Shown: piece after piece, positions 1 to 9,520 of the stretch
Numbering within the stretch: position 1 is the stretch's first letter
How the letters are laid out: the number at the start of each line of letters is the position of its first letter
NCBI GenBank assembly: GCA_013696835.1
Contig: JACCXV010000125.1
Location: 1-30,019 of the forward strand
Direction of reading: 5' to 3'
Origin: Gemmatimonadota bacterium
GTDB taxonomy: Bacteria; Gemmatimonadota; Gemmatimonadetes; JACCXV01
Length of the DNA: 30,019 nt
Notes under the pieces: generated by a model
What the model saw: the letters and a program-made list of their open reading frames with translations, nothing else
What the model was told of the DNA's origin: nothing
Database searches by the model: none
Translations under genes and position numbers: made by a program

Positions 1-2736
1 GTGCCGATGAACGGCCCGCTCGACGTGGACTTCACGGTCGCGAGCCGCGACCCGGGGGATCTCTACCCCCAGGGCGGTCCGATGCCGGCGCGGCGGTTCG
101 CAGCGCGCGGGACGGTCACCGGGCCGCGCACCGCGATGGACGTGCGGCTGGCCGTCGAGGCGGAGGGCCTCACCGCGCGGGGCCGGGCCGTGCAGCGCCT
201 CGACGCCACGGCCGCCCTCACCGATCTCGGCCTCCCGTCCTCACGCATGGTGCTGGACGGCACCGCGGCCGGCATCGCCGCGACGGATTCCCTCGTGCTG
301 GACTCGGCCGAGTTCCACGTCGGCTTCGCGGCGGACACCGCGGGCATCTCCGTGGGGGTCCAGGTGGACTCGGTGAGCCGTGCCGACGCGCACGTGGCCG
401 TGCGCCTGGGTGGCGCGGCGCCAACCGTCGTCCTGGACCGCGCGGCGCTCACCCGCAGGGACGCGACCTGGGAACTGCAGCAGCCCGGGAGGCTGACCTA
501 TCGAGGCGGGGAGATCCGCTTCGAGGACTTCGCGCTCGCCCACGAGGAGCAGCGACTCGCGCTCGACGGCACCCTCGACCTCGCCGGAAGGCAGGACCTG
601 CGGTTCGCGCTCGAGAACCTGTCGCTCGAGGACCTGCAGGCGCTCGCGGGAGTGGAGCCGAGCGCCAGCGGGACGCTGAACGGGTCCGTCGCGCTCGCCG
701 GCACGGACCGCGCGCCCACGTTGAGAGGGGAGCTCTCGCTTGCGACCGCGCGGGCCGGAGGCCTGAGCATCCGGCGCCTGGACGCTCGGTTCGACTACGC
801 GAACCGCCGCCTCGGCCTCGACGCGCAGCTCGTGCCGGAGCCCGCGCCGGCGGCTTCCTCGGCCGGGGACGACGATCCCGGCGCGCTGGTGCTGCGCGGC
901 TCGGTGCCGCTCGACCTGGCGTTCCGGGACGCCAGCCAGCGCTTTCCCGACGCGCCCCTGGACCTGCACGTGGAGAGTCGCGGTCTGCGGCTGGACAGCT
1001 TCCGGCCCGCCCCTCCAGGCGGCGCGGCCGCCCCGCCCGCCAGTCAGTCTGCCGACGGTGCTGACACCGCCGCGCGCCCGGGCGCCACGGGGCCGCTGGC
1101 GTTCCGGCTCGACCTCACCGGAACCCCCTCGGCCCCGTTGCTCGAGAGCACCTTCTCGCTCGAGGGGTCGCGTATCAACAGCCTCGACGTGGAGCGCCTG
1201 AGCGGCCGCTTCGGATACGCCCAGCGCGAGCTGAAGCTGGAAGCGGAGCTGGTCGCGAGGATGCCCGCGGCGGCAGCGAAGCCTGCGATGGACGAGGCTG
1301 CGAACGAGGAGGCGGGCACGGCCCCGCTCCAGCGGAGCGCGGAGGGGGAGCGTGCCACGCTGGCGGCGCGAGGGAGCTTCCCCGTCGATCTGGCGCTCGG
1401 CCCGGTGGCTGACCGCACCCCCGACCTCCCGATGGACGTGCGGCTCGAGAGCCGCGGCCTGACCCTCGGGATCGCGCGCTCATTCTCGCCGCGGGTGACC
1501 GAAGCCTCGGGTCCCGTAGAGGTGGGCGTGAGCCTGAGCGGCACTCCGTCGGAGCCGCGCTACTCGGGCGCTCTCACGGTGCGCGACGGGGCTTTCCGCA
1601 TGGGCCGCGACGCGGTGCGCTACTCCGACATCGAGGCCACGGTGCGCTTCGACAACGACCGCATCACCCTCGAGGAGATCCAGGTCTCGTCTCCGGGGGG
1701 CCGGGCGCGCGTGACAGGAGGGATCGCGTTGCGCGAGATGGCGCTAGGCGACATCGACGCGCGCCTCGAGGCACGGCGCTTCACGCTGATCGGCGAAGAG
1801 GACCGGCAGCTGGTGATCGATGCCGACCTGGACCTCAGCGGGACCACACAGGCGCCTTCCGTCGTCGGAAGCGTGAACGTGGAGCAGCTCGAGTGGCCTC
1901 TGCCCGAGCGCAGCGACAAGGAGGTCATCGACGTGGACGAGGCGATCCTCTACGTACGCGCGGAGGGCGACACCGCTCCGCAGCCGCCCCCGCCTCCGGA
2001 CGTCTGGCGCGAGACCCTGCTGGACGTCGACGTGACCATCGAGGACGACGCGTTCCTGCGCAGCCCGCAGGCGCTGATCGTCCTCGAGGGCGACCTCTCG
2101 ATCGCCAAGGAGCGCGGGGCCGACCGGCCCTCGCTGGCCGGCAACATCGACGTCGTGCGCGGCTTCTACTCCGACTTCGGCCGCCGCTTCGAGGTCGCCG
2201 AGGGGCAGGTGGCGTTCTTCGGCACGCCGGACCTGGACCCGGGACTGAACGTGCGGGCTGTGACGGAGGTCGAGAACTCCGACACGGGCCAGGACGTTGA
2301 GATCTCGCTGATCCTGGGCGGGACGGTTGGACAGCTCACGTTCGACGTGGCCTCGAACCCGCCCTACGAGAAGTCCGAGATCTTCTCGCTGCTGCTCTTC
2401 GGCACGACCACGCCAGGGCAGGGGCAGGAGACCGAGTTCCAGAGCACGATCTCGCGCGTGGCGGCGGGGCAGGCGACGGGCTCGCTCTCCCGCGCGCTCG
2501 CCTCGGAGCTGGGGCTGGACCTGCTTGAGATCCAGCCGGGCGCCGGTGGCGGTGCCGGGTTCCGCGCCGGCAAGTACGTCGCGAACGACGTGTTCGTGAC
2601 CTACTCGCAGTCCTCCGCCCCGGAGCAAGAGAACCAGCTCGGCGTCCAGTACCGCCTGTCCCGCCAGTGGACGCTCGAGACGGAGGTGGCACGGCGCCAG
2701 TTCGGGGCCGACCTGTTCTACGAGTTCCAGTATTGA
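1..2736 (+). CDS. TamB-family translocation/assembly protein, C-terminal part (5' cut by window edge)
   Basis: The frame is open at base 1, so the GTG there is very unlikely to be the true start. The second TamB gene next door aligns with it from about base 4311, which suggests roughly 500 N-terminal residues are outside the window. TamB proteins (DUF490) span the periplasm as a long beta-taco, anchored in the inner membrane, and help insert or supply the outer membrane. Visible here are repeated beta-rich segments, two copies of a module with a PVDLAF/PMDLRLESRGL core (about residues 300-335 and 458-500), Ala/Pro-rich spacers near residues 337-360 and 421-445, the conserved stretch from EQLEWPLPER (residue 628), and the FYEFQY C-terminus, whose last residue is aromatic as in outer-membrane strands. 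The family call is firm; the lipid or protein cargo cannot be told. It overlaps the next gene by 4 bases. Confidence 0.85.
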   Translation: MPMNGPLDVDFTVASRDPGDLYPQGGPMPARRFAARGTVTGPRTAMDVRLAVEAEGLTARGRAVQRLDATAALTDLGLPSSRMVLDGTAAGIAATDSLVLDSAEFHVGFAADTAGISVGVQVDSVSRADAHVAVRLGGAAPTVVLDRAALTRRDATWELQQPGRLTYRGGEIRFEDFALAHEEQRLALDGTLDLAGRQDLRFALENLSLEDLQALAGVEPSASGTLNGSVALAGTDRAPTLRGELSLATARAGGLSIRRLDARFDYANRRLGLDAQLVPEPAPAASSAGDDDPGALVLRGSVPLDLAFRDASQRFPDAPLDLHVESRGLRLDSFRPAPPGGAAAPPASQSADGADTAARPGATGPLAFRLDLTGTPSAPLLESTFSLEGSRINSLDVERLSGRFGYAQRELKLEAELVARMPAAAAKPAMDEAANEEAGTAPLQRSAEGERATLAARGSFPVDLALGPVADRTPDLPMDVRLESRGLTLGIARSFSPRVTEASGPVEVGVSLSGTPSEPRYSGALTVRDGAFRMGRDAVRYSDIEATVRFDNDRITLEEIQVSSPGGRARVTGGIALREMALGDIDARLEARRFTLIGEEDRQLVIDADLDLSGTTQAPSVVGSVNVEQLEWPLPERSDKEVIDVDEAILYVRAEGDTAPQPPPPPDVWRETLLDVDVTIEDDAFLRSPQALIVLEGDLSIAKERGADRPSLAGNIDVVRGFYSDFGRRFEVAEGQVAFFGTPDLDPGLNVRAVTEVENSDTGQDVEISLILGGTVGQLTFDVASNPPYEKSEIFSLLLFGTTTPGQGQETEFQSTISRVAAGQATGSLSRALASELGLDLLEIQPGAGGGAGFRAGKYVANDVFVTYSQSSAPEQENQLGVQYRLSRQWTLETEVARRQFGADLFYEFQY

Positions 2737-5700
2737 GTCACGGCACGGCTCCCGGAGACACCGCGCCTCCGTCGGTCGCGCCGCCGACGCCGGCCGGTGG
2801 TGGCGAGGGGGCGGCAGGTCCCCGACGCCGCTCCGGCACGCGCCGAGCCGTGCGGGGTGTGGGGTGGATCCTGATCTGCCTCGTCGGCCTCGTGGCCCTG
2901 GCCGCTCTCGTGGCGGGATTGCTGCTGCGCACGGACTGGGTGCACGAGCGCGTCCGGCTGTTCGCGCTGGAGCGGCTCCGGGCGGCGGTGCAGGGGGAGG
3001 TCGACGTCGCCCGCATCGGCGGAGACCTCCTGCGGGGCATTCGCCTCGAGGGGGTCGCGATCCGCGGCAGGAACGGGGAGCCCTTCCTGAACGTGGAGCG
3101 GCTCGAGGTGGACTACACCGCCGGCGGCTTCCTGGGGCAGAGGATCCTGCTGGGCGACGTCGTCCTGGTGCGGCCGCGCATCACGCTCGTGCAGGACTCT
3201 CTCGGCCAGTGGAACTACCTGCGCATCCTGCCCTTCCTGCGGGGCAGCGAGAAGCCGCGCGACCCCGGCGGCTGGGGCTCCGTGGTGCGGGTCGAGCGGC
3301 TGCGCATCGTGGACGGCGCGCTCGCGGTCACGACCGAGCGCGAGGCGCGCACGTTCGGCCCGCTCGGCGCGGGCCCGGAGCTCACCGGACTCAACGGCAG
3401 CATCCATCTCGACATCTCGCCGGCCAGCGACGGGGACCGGAAGCGCTTCGCGGCCGAGGACCTCGCGTTCGAGCTCCGTGAGCCGTCGCTCTCGGTGCGC
3501 GAGCTGGACGCCCGTGCCGCCTTCACCCCCCGCGGCCTCGCCGTGGACCGGTTTCTCCTGCGCACGGGCGCCAGCGAGGTGGCGGGACGGGGAAGCGTCC
3601 GCAACCTGGCTCGGCCGGTCTTCGACCTGGGGCTGGACGTGACCCCGCTCTCGCTGGCGGAACTGCGGCGCTTCGTCCCTGGGGTTCCCTTCGAAGGCAC
3701 GGTTCGAGGTTCGCTCGGCCTGGTCGGCCCCCTGGCGGATCCCGAGCTGTCGCTGGAGAACGTGGTCCTGCGCACGCCCGGGTCCGTCATCACGGTGCGC
3801 GGGCGCGTGACCACCGAGAAGGGCCCCGTCATCGACGCCAGGATCGCCCTCGAGCCACTCGCTCCGGCCGACGTGCGCGTGCTCTGGGGAGGGTGGCCGC
3901 TGAACGAGCCGGTGCGGGGGAATCTCCAGGTGCGCGGCTCGCTCGACCGAATGGTGGTCGACGGTCCCCTGACATTCGGAGAGACGGTGAGCCAGGTCTC
4001 CGGGAGCCTGGGCCTGGCCGGGCCCGAGCCGAGCTACGACATGCGAATCGCCGCCCGGGGCCTGGACCTCCAGGACATCCTGCACGAGGAGGCCTGGAGC
4101 AGCGTGGTGAACGGTGAGTTCCGCATCTCCGGCCGCGGCCTGGGGACTTCGGCGCGCGCCGCCTTTGGAGGGACGCTGCGCGACACGCGGGTGCTCTTCT
4201 ACGACTTCAGGTCCGGGGCCTTCTCCGGCCGCTTCCGGCCCGGCGCATTCGAGGTGGACAGCTTCACGGTTGCGCTGCCGCAGAGCCGCATCTGGGGCTC
4301 CGGGATCCTGCCCTACGACTACTCGCTGGCCCTCGATCTGCGGGCCGTGAGCCGCAACCTGCAGGACTTCTACCCCGGCGTGGGGCCGATGCCCGCGGCG
4401 CGCTTCGAGGGCCGCGGCAAGCTCGCCGGGCCGTTCTCCGGCATCGACCTCGAGATGACCGCGAGCGCCGAGTCGCTGGCCTGGAACGGCCTCGTCGCGA
4501 GCCGCTTCGAGGGCACGGGCGCCTTTCTCCATCTCGGGCGGCCGGAGTTCCGGATGGCGATCGACGGAACCGGCTCGGACGTGGATTACCTCGGTCCGAT
4601 CCGCTTCGGCACCGCCGAGTTCCACGCCGGCTTCGAAGGCGACACGATGGGCGTGACGGTCGCGGTGCAGATGGACTCGCTGCGCAGCGGAGATGGGCAC
4701 CTGGACATCGACTTCGCGGGCGAGGCTCCCCGCGTCGTGCTCGACCGCGGCACGCTCCAGGTCGACGGCCGCCCCTTCGCGGTCCAGGAGCCCTCGGGAT
4801 TCGCGTACCAGGCTGGCGAGTTCCGCTTCGACGACTTCGCTCTGGCGAACGACCGGCAGCGGATCGCACTCGACGGCACGCTTCGCGTGGACGGCGTCCA
4901 GGACTTCGGCTTCACGCTGCAGAACGTCGCGCTCGAGACGCTCCAGGCCTTCGGCGGGGCGCGGCCGGTGGCGGAGGGGATCTTCAACGGGTCCGGCAGG
5001 GTGACGGGCACCGACCTGGAGCCCGTGATCCAGGGCGCGTTCGACCTCTCCGAGGGCCGGCTGGCGGGTCTGGAGGTCCACCGCCTCGAGGGACGGGTGG
5101 ACTACGCCGGGCGCTCGCTGGGCCTCGACGTGCGCCTGCAGCCGGAGACCCTCGGCGCGGACAGCCTCGGAGACCACGGCTCCATCGCCCTGCGCGGCCG
5201 CCTTCCGGTGGACCTGGCCTTCGGGAGCGTCCCCCCGCGTTTCCCCGACGCCCCGATGGACCTACGGATGGAGAGCGAAGGGTTGAGCCTGGCACTCGTG
5301 CAGGCCTTCAATCCACGGCTGCGCACGGCGTCGGGCCCCCTGCGCTTCGACCTGCGGCTCGCGGGGCGGCCGTCCGCCCCCACCCTGGAAGGCCGCTTCG
5401 AGCTGCAGGAGGGACGCATCGGCAGCCTCGCCATCCACGAGGCGCAGGGGACGATCGGGTACGAGGACCGCGAGATCGAGCTCGACCTGACGCTCGCGCC
5501 CGAGACCGAGTCCGCGGACCGGGAGGAGGACCCCGGGTCGCTTGCCGTGCGCGGGACCTTCCCCGTGGATCTCGCGCTCACGGGCGTCGAGCGGCGCATC
5601 CCGGACCGTCCCATGGACCTCCGCCTGGAGAGCCGGGATCTGAGCCTGGAGCTGCTCGAGTCCTTCTTCCCGCGGATCACGGCCGCCGCCGGGCCGGTGG

Positions 5701-6923
5701 CGATCGACGTGCACCTCGCCGGAAGCCCATCCAGGCCCGAGTACGGAGGCGCGATCACCTTGACCAACGGCCGCCTGCGGGTCGGGGATGGGGCCCTCTA
5801 CTCGCGGATCGGCGGAGCCGTCCGCTTCGACAACGACCAGGTGACCTTCGAGGACGTCCGCGTCTCCTCGGCCACGGGCGATGTCCGGCTCGAGGGTCGT
5901 ATCGCGCTCCGTGAGCTCGCGCTGGGGGACATCCAGGCCTCGCTGCGGGCGCGCCGCTTCACCCTTATCGACGATGGCGGCAAGGAGCTGATCGTGGACG
6001 CCGACGTGACCCTCGCTGGCACGACCTCGCAACCCTCGGTGACGGGCACGGTCAACGTGGAGCAGCTGGAGTGGCCGCTGCCCGAGCGCACCGACCGTGA
6101 CGTGATCGACCTCGACGAGGCCATTCTCTACGTGCGCGCCGAAGGGGACACGGCGGCACCGACGCCCACGCCGGGCGTCTGGAGCCAGGCGCTGATCGAC
6201 CTCGACGTGAGCGTGGAAGACGACGCGATCCTGCGCAGCGACCAGGCGCTCATCGTGCTGGAGGGGGACCTCTCCATCGACAAGTCGCGGGGGCGCGACC
6301 TCCCCTCGATCGCCGGCGGGCTCGACGTGGTGCGCGGCTTCTACTCGGAGTTCGGGGCGCAGTTCGAGATCGAGGAAGGGGAGGTGTTCTTCTACGGCAC
6401 GCCCGAGCTGAACCCGGGCCTGCACATCATCGCCGTCACGGAGGTCCGCAACAGCGCCGACGACCAGGACGTAGAGGTAACGCTCACGGTCGGCGGCACG
6501 GTCGAGCGGCCGACGCTCGAGGTGAACTCGAACCCCGCCTACGAGAAGTCCGAGATCTTCTCGCTGCTGCTGTTCGGCACGCCCAGCCCGGGGCAGGGGC
6601 AGCAGGGCCGCTTCGAGAGCACCGTGGCGCGCGTCGCCAGCACCCAGGCCTCGCTGCCGCTCCAGCGAGCGCTGGCGTCGGAGCTGGGGCTGGACCTGCT
6701 CGAGGTGCAGCCCGGCCTCGGCTCGGATGCGGGCCGCTTCCGTGCCGGCAAGTACGTGGCCAACGACGTGTTCGTCTCGGTGACGCAGGCGACGGGTCCG
6801 CGCGACCGCGACACCTACAGCCAGTTCGGCATCCAGTACCGGCTCTCGCGCAAGTGGACGATCGAGACGCAGGCGGGCACGAGACAGGTCGGCGCGGACA
6901 TCTTCTACGAGTTCCAGTACTGA
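2733..6923 (+). CDS. TamB-family translocation/assembly protein, full length
   Basis: This encodes a 1396-residue protein from the TTG at 2733, which overlaps the upstream stop as TTGA. A GTG at 2667 in the same frame would need a 70-base overlap and has no better ribosome site; neither start has a convincing Shine-Dalgarno. The N-terminus is a Pro/Gly-rich cytoplasmic tail, an Arg-rich patch (31-41) and one membrane helix (about 44-65), the usual inner-membrane anchor of TamB. A very long beta-rich periplasmic stretch follows, with two copies of the PVDLAF/PMDLRLES module (from about nt 5202 and 5553). The DUF490 region covers about 985-1396, with EQLEWPLPER at 1110 and a terminal FYEFQY. 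It is a paralogue of the preceding gene along the whole shared length. The role, by family, is outer-membrane assembly or lipid transport between membranes. The usual partner TamA/BamA is not in this window and may lie upstream. Confidence 0.87.
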   Translation: MSHGTAPGDTAPPSVAPPTPAGGGEGAAGPRRRSGTRRAVRGVGWILICLVGLVALAALVAGLLLRTDWVHERVRLFALERLRAAVQGEVDVARIGGDLLRGIRLEGVAIRGRNGEPFLNVERLEVDYTAGGFLGQRILLGDVVLVRPRITLVQDSLGQWNYLRILPFLRGSEKPRDPGGWGSVVRVERLRIVDGALAVTTEREARTFGPLGAGPELTGLNGSIHLDISPASDGDRKRFAAEDLAFELREPSLSVRELDARAAFTPRGLAVDRFLLRTGASEVAGRGSVRNLARPVFDLGLDVTPLSLAELRRFVPGVPFEGTVRGSLGLVGPLADPELSLENVVLRTPGSVITVRGRVTTEKGPVIDARIALEPLAPADVRVLWGGWPLNEPVRGNLQVRGSLDRMVVDGPLTFGETVSQVSGSLGLAGPEPSYDMRIAARGLDLQDILHEEAWSSVVNGEFRISGRGLGTSARAAFGGTLRDTRVLFYDFRSGAFSGRFRPGAFEVDSFTVALPQSRIWGSGILPYDYSLALDLRAVSRNLQDFYPGVGPMPAARFEGRGKLAGPFSGIDLEMTASAESLAWNGLVASRFEGTGAFLHLGRPEFRMAIDGTGSDVDYLGPIRFGTAEFHAGFEGDTMGVTVAVQMDSLRSGDGHLDIDFAGEAPRVVLDRGTLQVDGRPFAVQEPSGFAYQAGEFRFDDFALANDRQRIALDGTLRVDGVQDFGFTLQNVALETLQAFGGARPVAEGIFNGSGRVTGTDLEPVIQGAFDLSEGRLAGLEVHRLEGRVDYAGRSLGLDVRLQPETLGADSLGDHGSIALRGRLPVDLAFGSVPPRFPDAPMDLRMESEGLSLALVQAFNPRLRTASGPLRFDLRLAGRPSAPTLEGRFELQEGRIGSLAIHEAQGTIGYEDREIELDLTLAPETESADREEDPGSLAVRGTFPVDLALTGVERRIPDRPMDLRLESRDLSLELLESFFPRITAAAGPVAIDVHLAGSPSRPEYGGAITLTNGRLRVGDGALYSRIGGAVRFDNDQVTFEDVRVSSATGDVRLEGRIALRELALGDIQASLRARRFTLIDDGGKELIVDADVTLAGTTSQPSVTGTVNVEQLEWPLPERTDRDVIDLDEAILYVRAEGDTAAPTPTPGVWSQALIDLDVSVEDDAILRSDQALIVLEGDLSIDKSRGRDLPSIAGGLDVVRGFYSEFGAQFEIEEGEVFFYGTPELNPGLHIIAVTEVRNSADDQDVEVTLTVGGTVERPTLEVNSNPAYEKSEIFSLLLFGTPSPGQGQQGRFESTVARVASTQASLPLQRALASELGLDLLEVQPGLGSDAGRFRAGKYVANDVFVSVTQATGPRDRDTYSQFGIQYRLSRKWTIETQAGTRQVGADIFYEFQY

Positions 6924-6987
6924 GCGCCGGCTCCGAACCCGGTCGCGTCCCGCCGAAGGAAGCCGCAGCCGAATCCGTGCTCTCCGG

Positions 6988-8228
6988 ATGAGCTTGCCCG
7001 AGGCCCGACCCACGCCCCGCACTGCCGCCGTCGCCCTGGTCACCCTCGCCACCTTCACGGATCTCCTCGCCTACACGGTGGCGGTGCCGGTGCTGCCCGA
7101 CCTCGCCACGCGGCTCGGCGCCAGCGCCACGACGATCGGCCTCCTCTTCGGGTCGTTCGGGGTGACCCTGCTGGCCGTGTCGGTGCCCATGGGAGCGGTG
7201 TCTGACCGGATCGGCCGCAAGGGCCCCATGGTGGCTGGAATGGCGGCGCTGGCGGCGGCGACGGTGGCGTTCGCCTTCTCGCGCAGCCTTCCCGTGCTGT
7301 TCGCGGCGCGGCTCGTCCAGGGAGCCGCGGACGCGGTGACCTGGGTAGTGGGCTTCGCGCTGATCGCCGACCTCTATGGCGTCGCGGAGCGCGGTCGCAT
7401 CCTGGGAATCGTGATGGCGGGCACGGGCCTGGGCGTGATGCTGGGGCCCCCGCTGGGCGGCTGGCTCTACGAGATCGGCGGCATGCGCCTCCCGTTCCTG
7501 TCGGTGGCCGGACTGGCCGCGGCGGTGGGTGTGGCGTTCACCGCCCTTCCCACGCCGCCCCGCGCTCCGCAGGAGGCGCGCGTGCCGCTAGCGCGCGTCC
7601 TGGGGTGCCCGCGGTCGCTGCCTGCGTGGGCGCGGCGGCGGTCGGCTCAGCGACGTTCGGGATGCTCGAGCCGGTGCTGCCGCTCACCTGGGAGGCGCGG
7701 TTCGGAGCCAGCCCTCGCGAGGTGGGCATCCTGTTCGGCCTGGGCGCGCTCTGCTCGACGGCCCTGCATCCGGTCTACGGCAGGCTGAGCGATCGCTCGG
7801 GCGGCCGGAGATGGATGCTGCTGGGGCTCATTCTCTCCGGCTGCATCCTGCCGCTGGCGAGCCTCCCCGCTTCCGTGCCGGGGGCGGGCGCCCTCATGCT
7901 CTTCCTGTGGCCGGCGCTCGGGATGACGATCACTCCGTCGCTGGCCTTCATGGCGCAAGCCGCGGCGGCGGCCCGCCTGCAGTCCTACGGTCTCGTCTAC
8001 GGGCTCTACAACCTCGCCTGGGGCGTCGGCCTGCTCTCCGGGCCCGCCGCCGGCGGGTTCCTGCTGGATCGGATCGGCTTCGGGCGCCTGGCCCTGCTCT
8101 GGGGGGTGGGGGTTCTCGTCTCGACGCTGCTGATCGCGCGCGCCTCGCGGACGGCGCCTCCGGGCACCGCTCCTGCCGAGGCGAGGAAGGACCTGCGTCC
8201 CGCGGTCCCGGGAGGCGCGGAGCCGTGA
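6988..8228 (+). pseudogene. MFS transporter (DHA1-like efflux), frame broken by an apparent 1-base loss
   Basis: Two frames together make one ordinary 12-helix major facilitator of about 413 residues. The N-terminal half runs from ATG 6988 to about 7600 and carries MFS motif A (SDRIGRK, from residue 72) and the helix-4 to 6 region with GTGLGVMLGPPLGGWLY. The C-terminal half is in another frame from about 7605 to the TGA at 8226, with a second motif-A copy (GRLSDRSGGRR). The switch falls at the GGGG run at 7602-7605; one more G would restore a continuous LARVLGVPAVAACVG. Unrestored, the first frame runs on to a stop at 7788 with Arg/Ser-rich, non-membrane sequence. The pattern suggests a drug/H+ antiporter of the inner membrane, substrate unknown. 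It could be a true frameshift or a homopolymer sequencing error, and a functional gene in the living cell is quite possible. Confidence 0.75.
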
Positions 8229-8401
8229 AGGCAGGCGAGACGCGAGATAGAAACAAAAGGGCGCGTTCCGCGTATATTTCCCAAGCCCGGTCGTGGGTCT
8301 CCGCCGCGTGCGGAGGCATCGCGCCGGAAGAAGTCTGTCAAGCGCCGTCCGTCAACCCGATGATCGGCGGCTCCATCCTCAGAAAGTGACGGAACGCAAC
8401 G

Positions 8402-9232
8402 ATGTGGAACAACACCAAGACGCTGCTCCTGATGGCGGTGCTCACCGGATTGTTCGTGGCCGCGGGCTGGGCGCTCGGTGGGGAGCAGATGGCGGTCTTC
8501 GGCCTGTTCATGGCCGGCATCATGAACGTCGGATCCTATTTCTTCTCGGACAAGATCGTCCTGCGCATGTACCGGGCGCGGCTGGTCTCGAGGCAGGAGG
8601 CGCCCGAGTTCCACGAGATCGTGGAGCGGCTCGCCCGCAAGGCCGGGCTGCCGATGCCGAAGGTCGCGATCCTCCCCCAGGCCCAGCCCAATGCCTTCGC
8701 GACCGGGCGCAACCCCGAGCATGCCGTCGTGGCCGCGACGGAGGGCATCCTGAAGATGCTCACGCGGGAGGAGCTGGAGGGCGTCATGGCCCACGAGCTG
8801 GCTCACGTGAAGAACCGCGACATGCTGATCGGCACGATCGCCGCCACGCTGGCCGGGGCGCTGTCGCACCTCGCCTACATGAGCATGTGGGGCGGCCGTG
8901 ATCGCGAGGGCGGGTCGAACGCCCTCGGGCTGGTCATGATGCTGCTCGCACCCCTGGGCGCGATGCTGATCCAGATGGCCATCTCGCGCTCGCGCGAGTT
9001 CGGCGCGGACGCCGGTGGGGCCGAGATCAGCGGACGACCCAGGGCGCTGGCCTCGGCGCTGCAGAAGCTGGAGGCGTACGCGAAGCGGGTCCCCATGGAC
9101 GCGAACCCCGCGACCACGCACCTCTTCATCGTGAATCCCCTGCGCGGCGGCGGGATGGCGAGCCTGTTCAGCACGCATCCCTCGACGGCCAAGCGCGTGG
9201 AGCGCCTGATGCAGATGCAGGGCGTGGGCTGA
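8402..9232 (+). CDS. htpX: M48-family membrane zinc protease HtpX
   Basis: This is a 276-residue integral inner-membrane metalloprotease of M48B type, close to the usual length of HtpX (280-300). Two N-terminal helices (about 8-25 and 32-49) precede the cytoplasmic catalytic part. The zinc-binding motif HELAH is at 131-135, and the third ligand is Glu199 in SREFGAD. Two more hydrophobic segments (about 142-160 and 176-195) lie between them, as the family expects. The C-terminal LFSTHPSTAKRVERL signature is present. HtpX degrades damaged membrane proteins and usually works beside FtsH in envelope stress. The ATG at 8402 has only a weak purine stretch upstream. The 173-base upstream gap holds an A-rich tract and a TATATT (8273-8278) that may be a -10 element. 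A strong terminator follows, so it is probably transcribed alone. Family assignment is secure. Confidence 0.95.
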   Translation: MWNNTKTLLLMAVLTGLFVAAGWALGGEQMAVFGLFMAGIMNVGSYFFSDKIVLRMYRARLVSRQEAPEFHEIVERLARKAGLPMPKVAILPQAQPNAFATGRNPEHAVVAATEGILKMLTREELEGVMAHELAHVKNRDMLIGTIAATLAGALSHLAYMSMWGGRDREGGSNALGLVMMLLAPLGAMLIQMAISRSREFGADAGGAEISGRPRALASALQKLEAYAKRVPMDANPATTHLFIVNPLRGGGMASLFSTHPSTAKRVERLMQMQGVG

Positions 9233-9257
9233 GCAGGGCAGCGACTCGAGCAAGGGA

Positions 9258-9279
9258 TGGGCTGAGTTTTCCAGGCCCA
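9258..9279 (+). other. Hairpin with GAGTTTTCC loop, upstream half of a composite terminator
   Basis: TGGGCT (9258-9263) pairs with A-GCCCA (9273-9279, one bulged G) around the loop GAGTTTTCC (9264-9272). The same nine-base loop sits on a GC hairpin before the terminator at 25967, so the pair may be a conserved 3'-end element. The stem is short and the role is inferred. Confidence 0.4.
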
Positions 9280-9293
9280 CACCCGGAGGCCGA

Positions 9294-9322
9294 AGAAAGG
9301 GCGGCGACGAGCCGCCCTTTCT
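9294..9322 (+). terminator. Intrinsic terminator after htpX
   Basis: A perfect 12-bp stem is formed by AGAAAGGGCGGC (9294-9305) and its reverse complement (9311-9322), around the 5-base loop GACGA. It starts 61 bases after the htpX stop. The descending arm ends in TTTCTCTT, a short pyrimidine tail rather than a pure T tract. Because the stem is symmetrical it could also act on the minus strand. Confidence 0.8.
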
Positions 9323-9520
9323 CTTGACGACACGGATTCTTGGCCGCCCCGCCACACCTTCCTCACCCCTCTCAGCTAGCCTCCCGCTCCTGCATGCCGG
9401 AGCGTCGTGCCGAGCCGCCGCGCAGGGTCGCGTCCGGTCCGCTGCGCCCGAGCCGCAGGCACGACCCACCGCTCCCTCCGCTCGCGTTCCTCTCCCTGCA
9501 CCGAAAGGCGGATTGCCGGC

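Noticed and set aside
2667..2735. GTG 2667 as start of the second TamB gene
   Set aside because: It needs a 70-base overlap with the upstream gene and adds an odd Arg/Gly stretch; the TTGA overlap at 2733 is simpler, though neither has a good ribosome site.
2718..5177. An 819-codon minus-strand frame opposite the second TamB gene
   Set aside because: It is a shadow frame of His/Arg/Val-rich composition; it fits no family.
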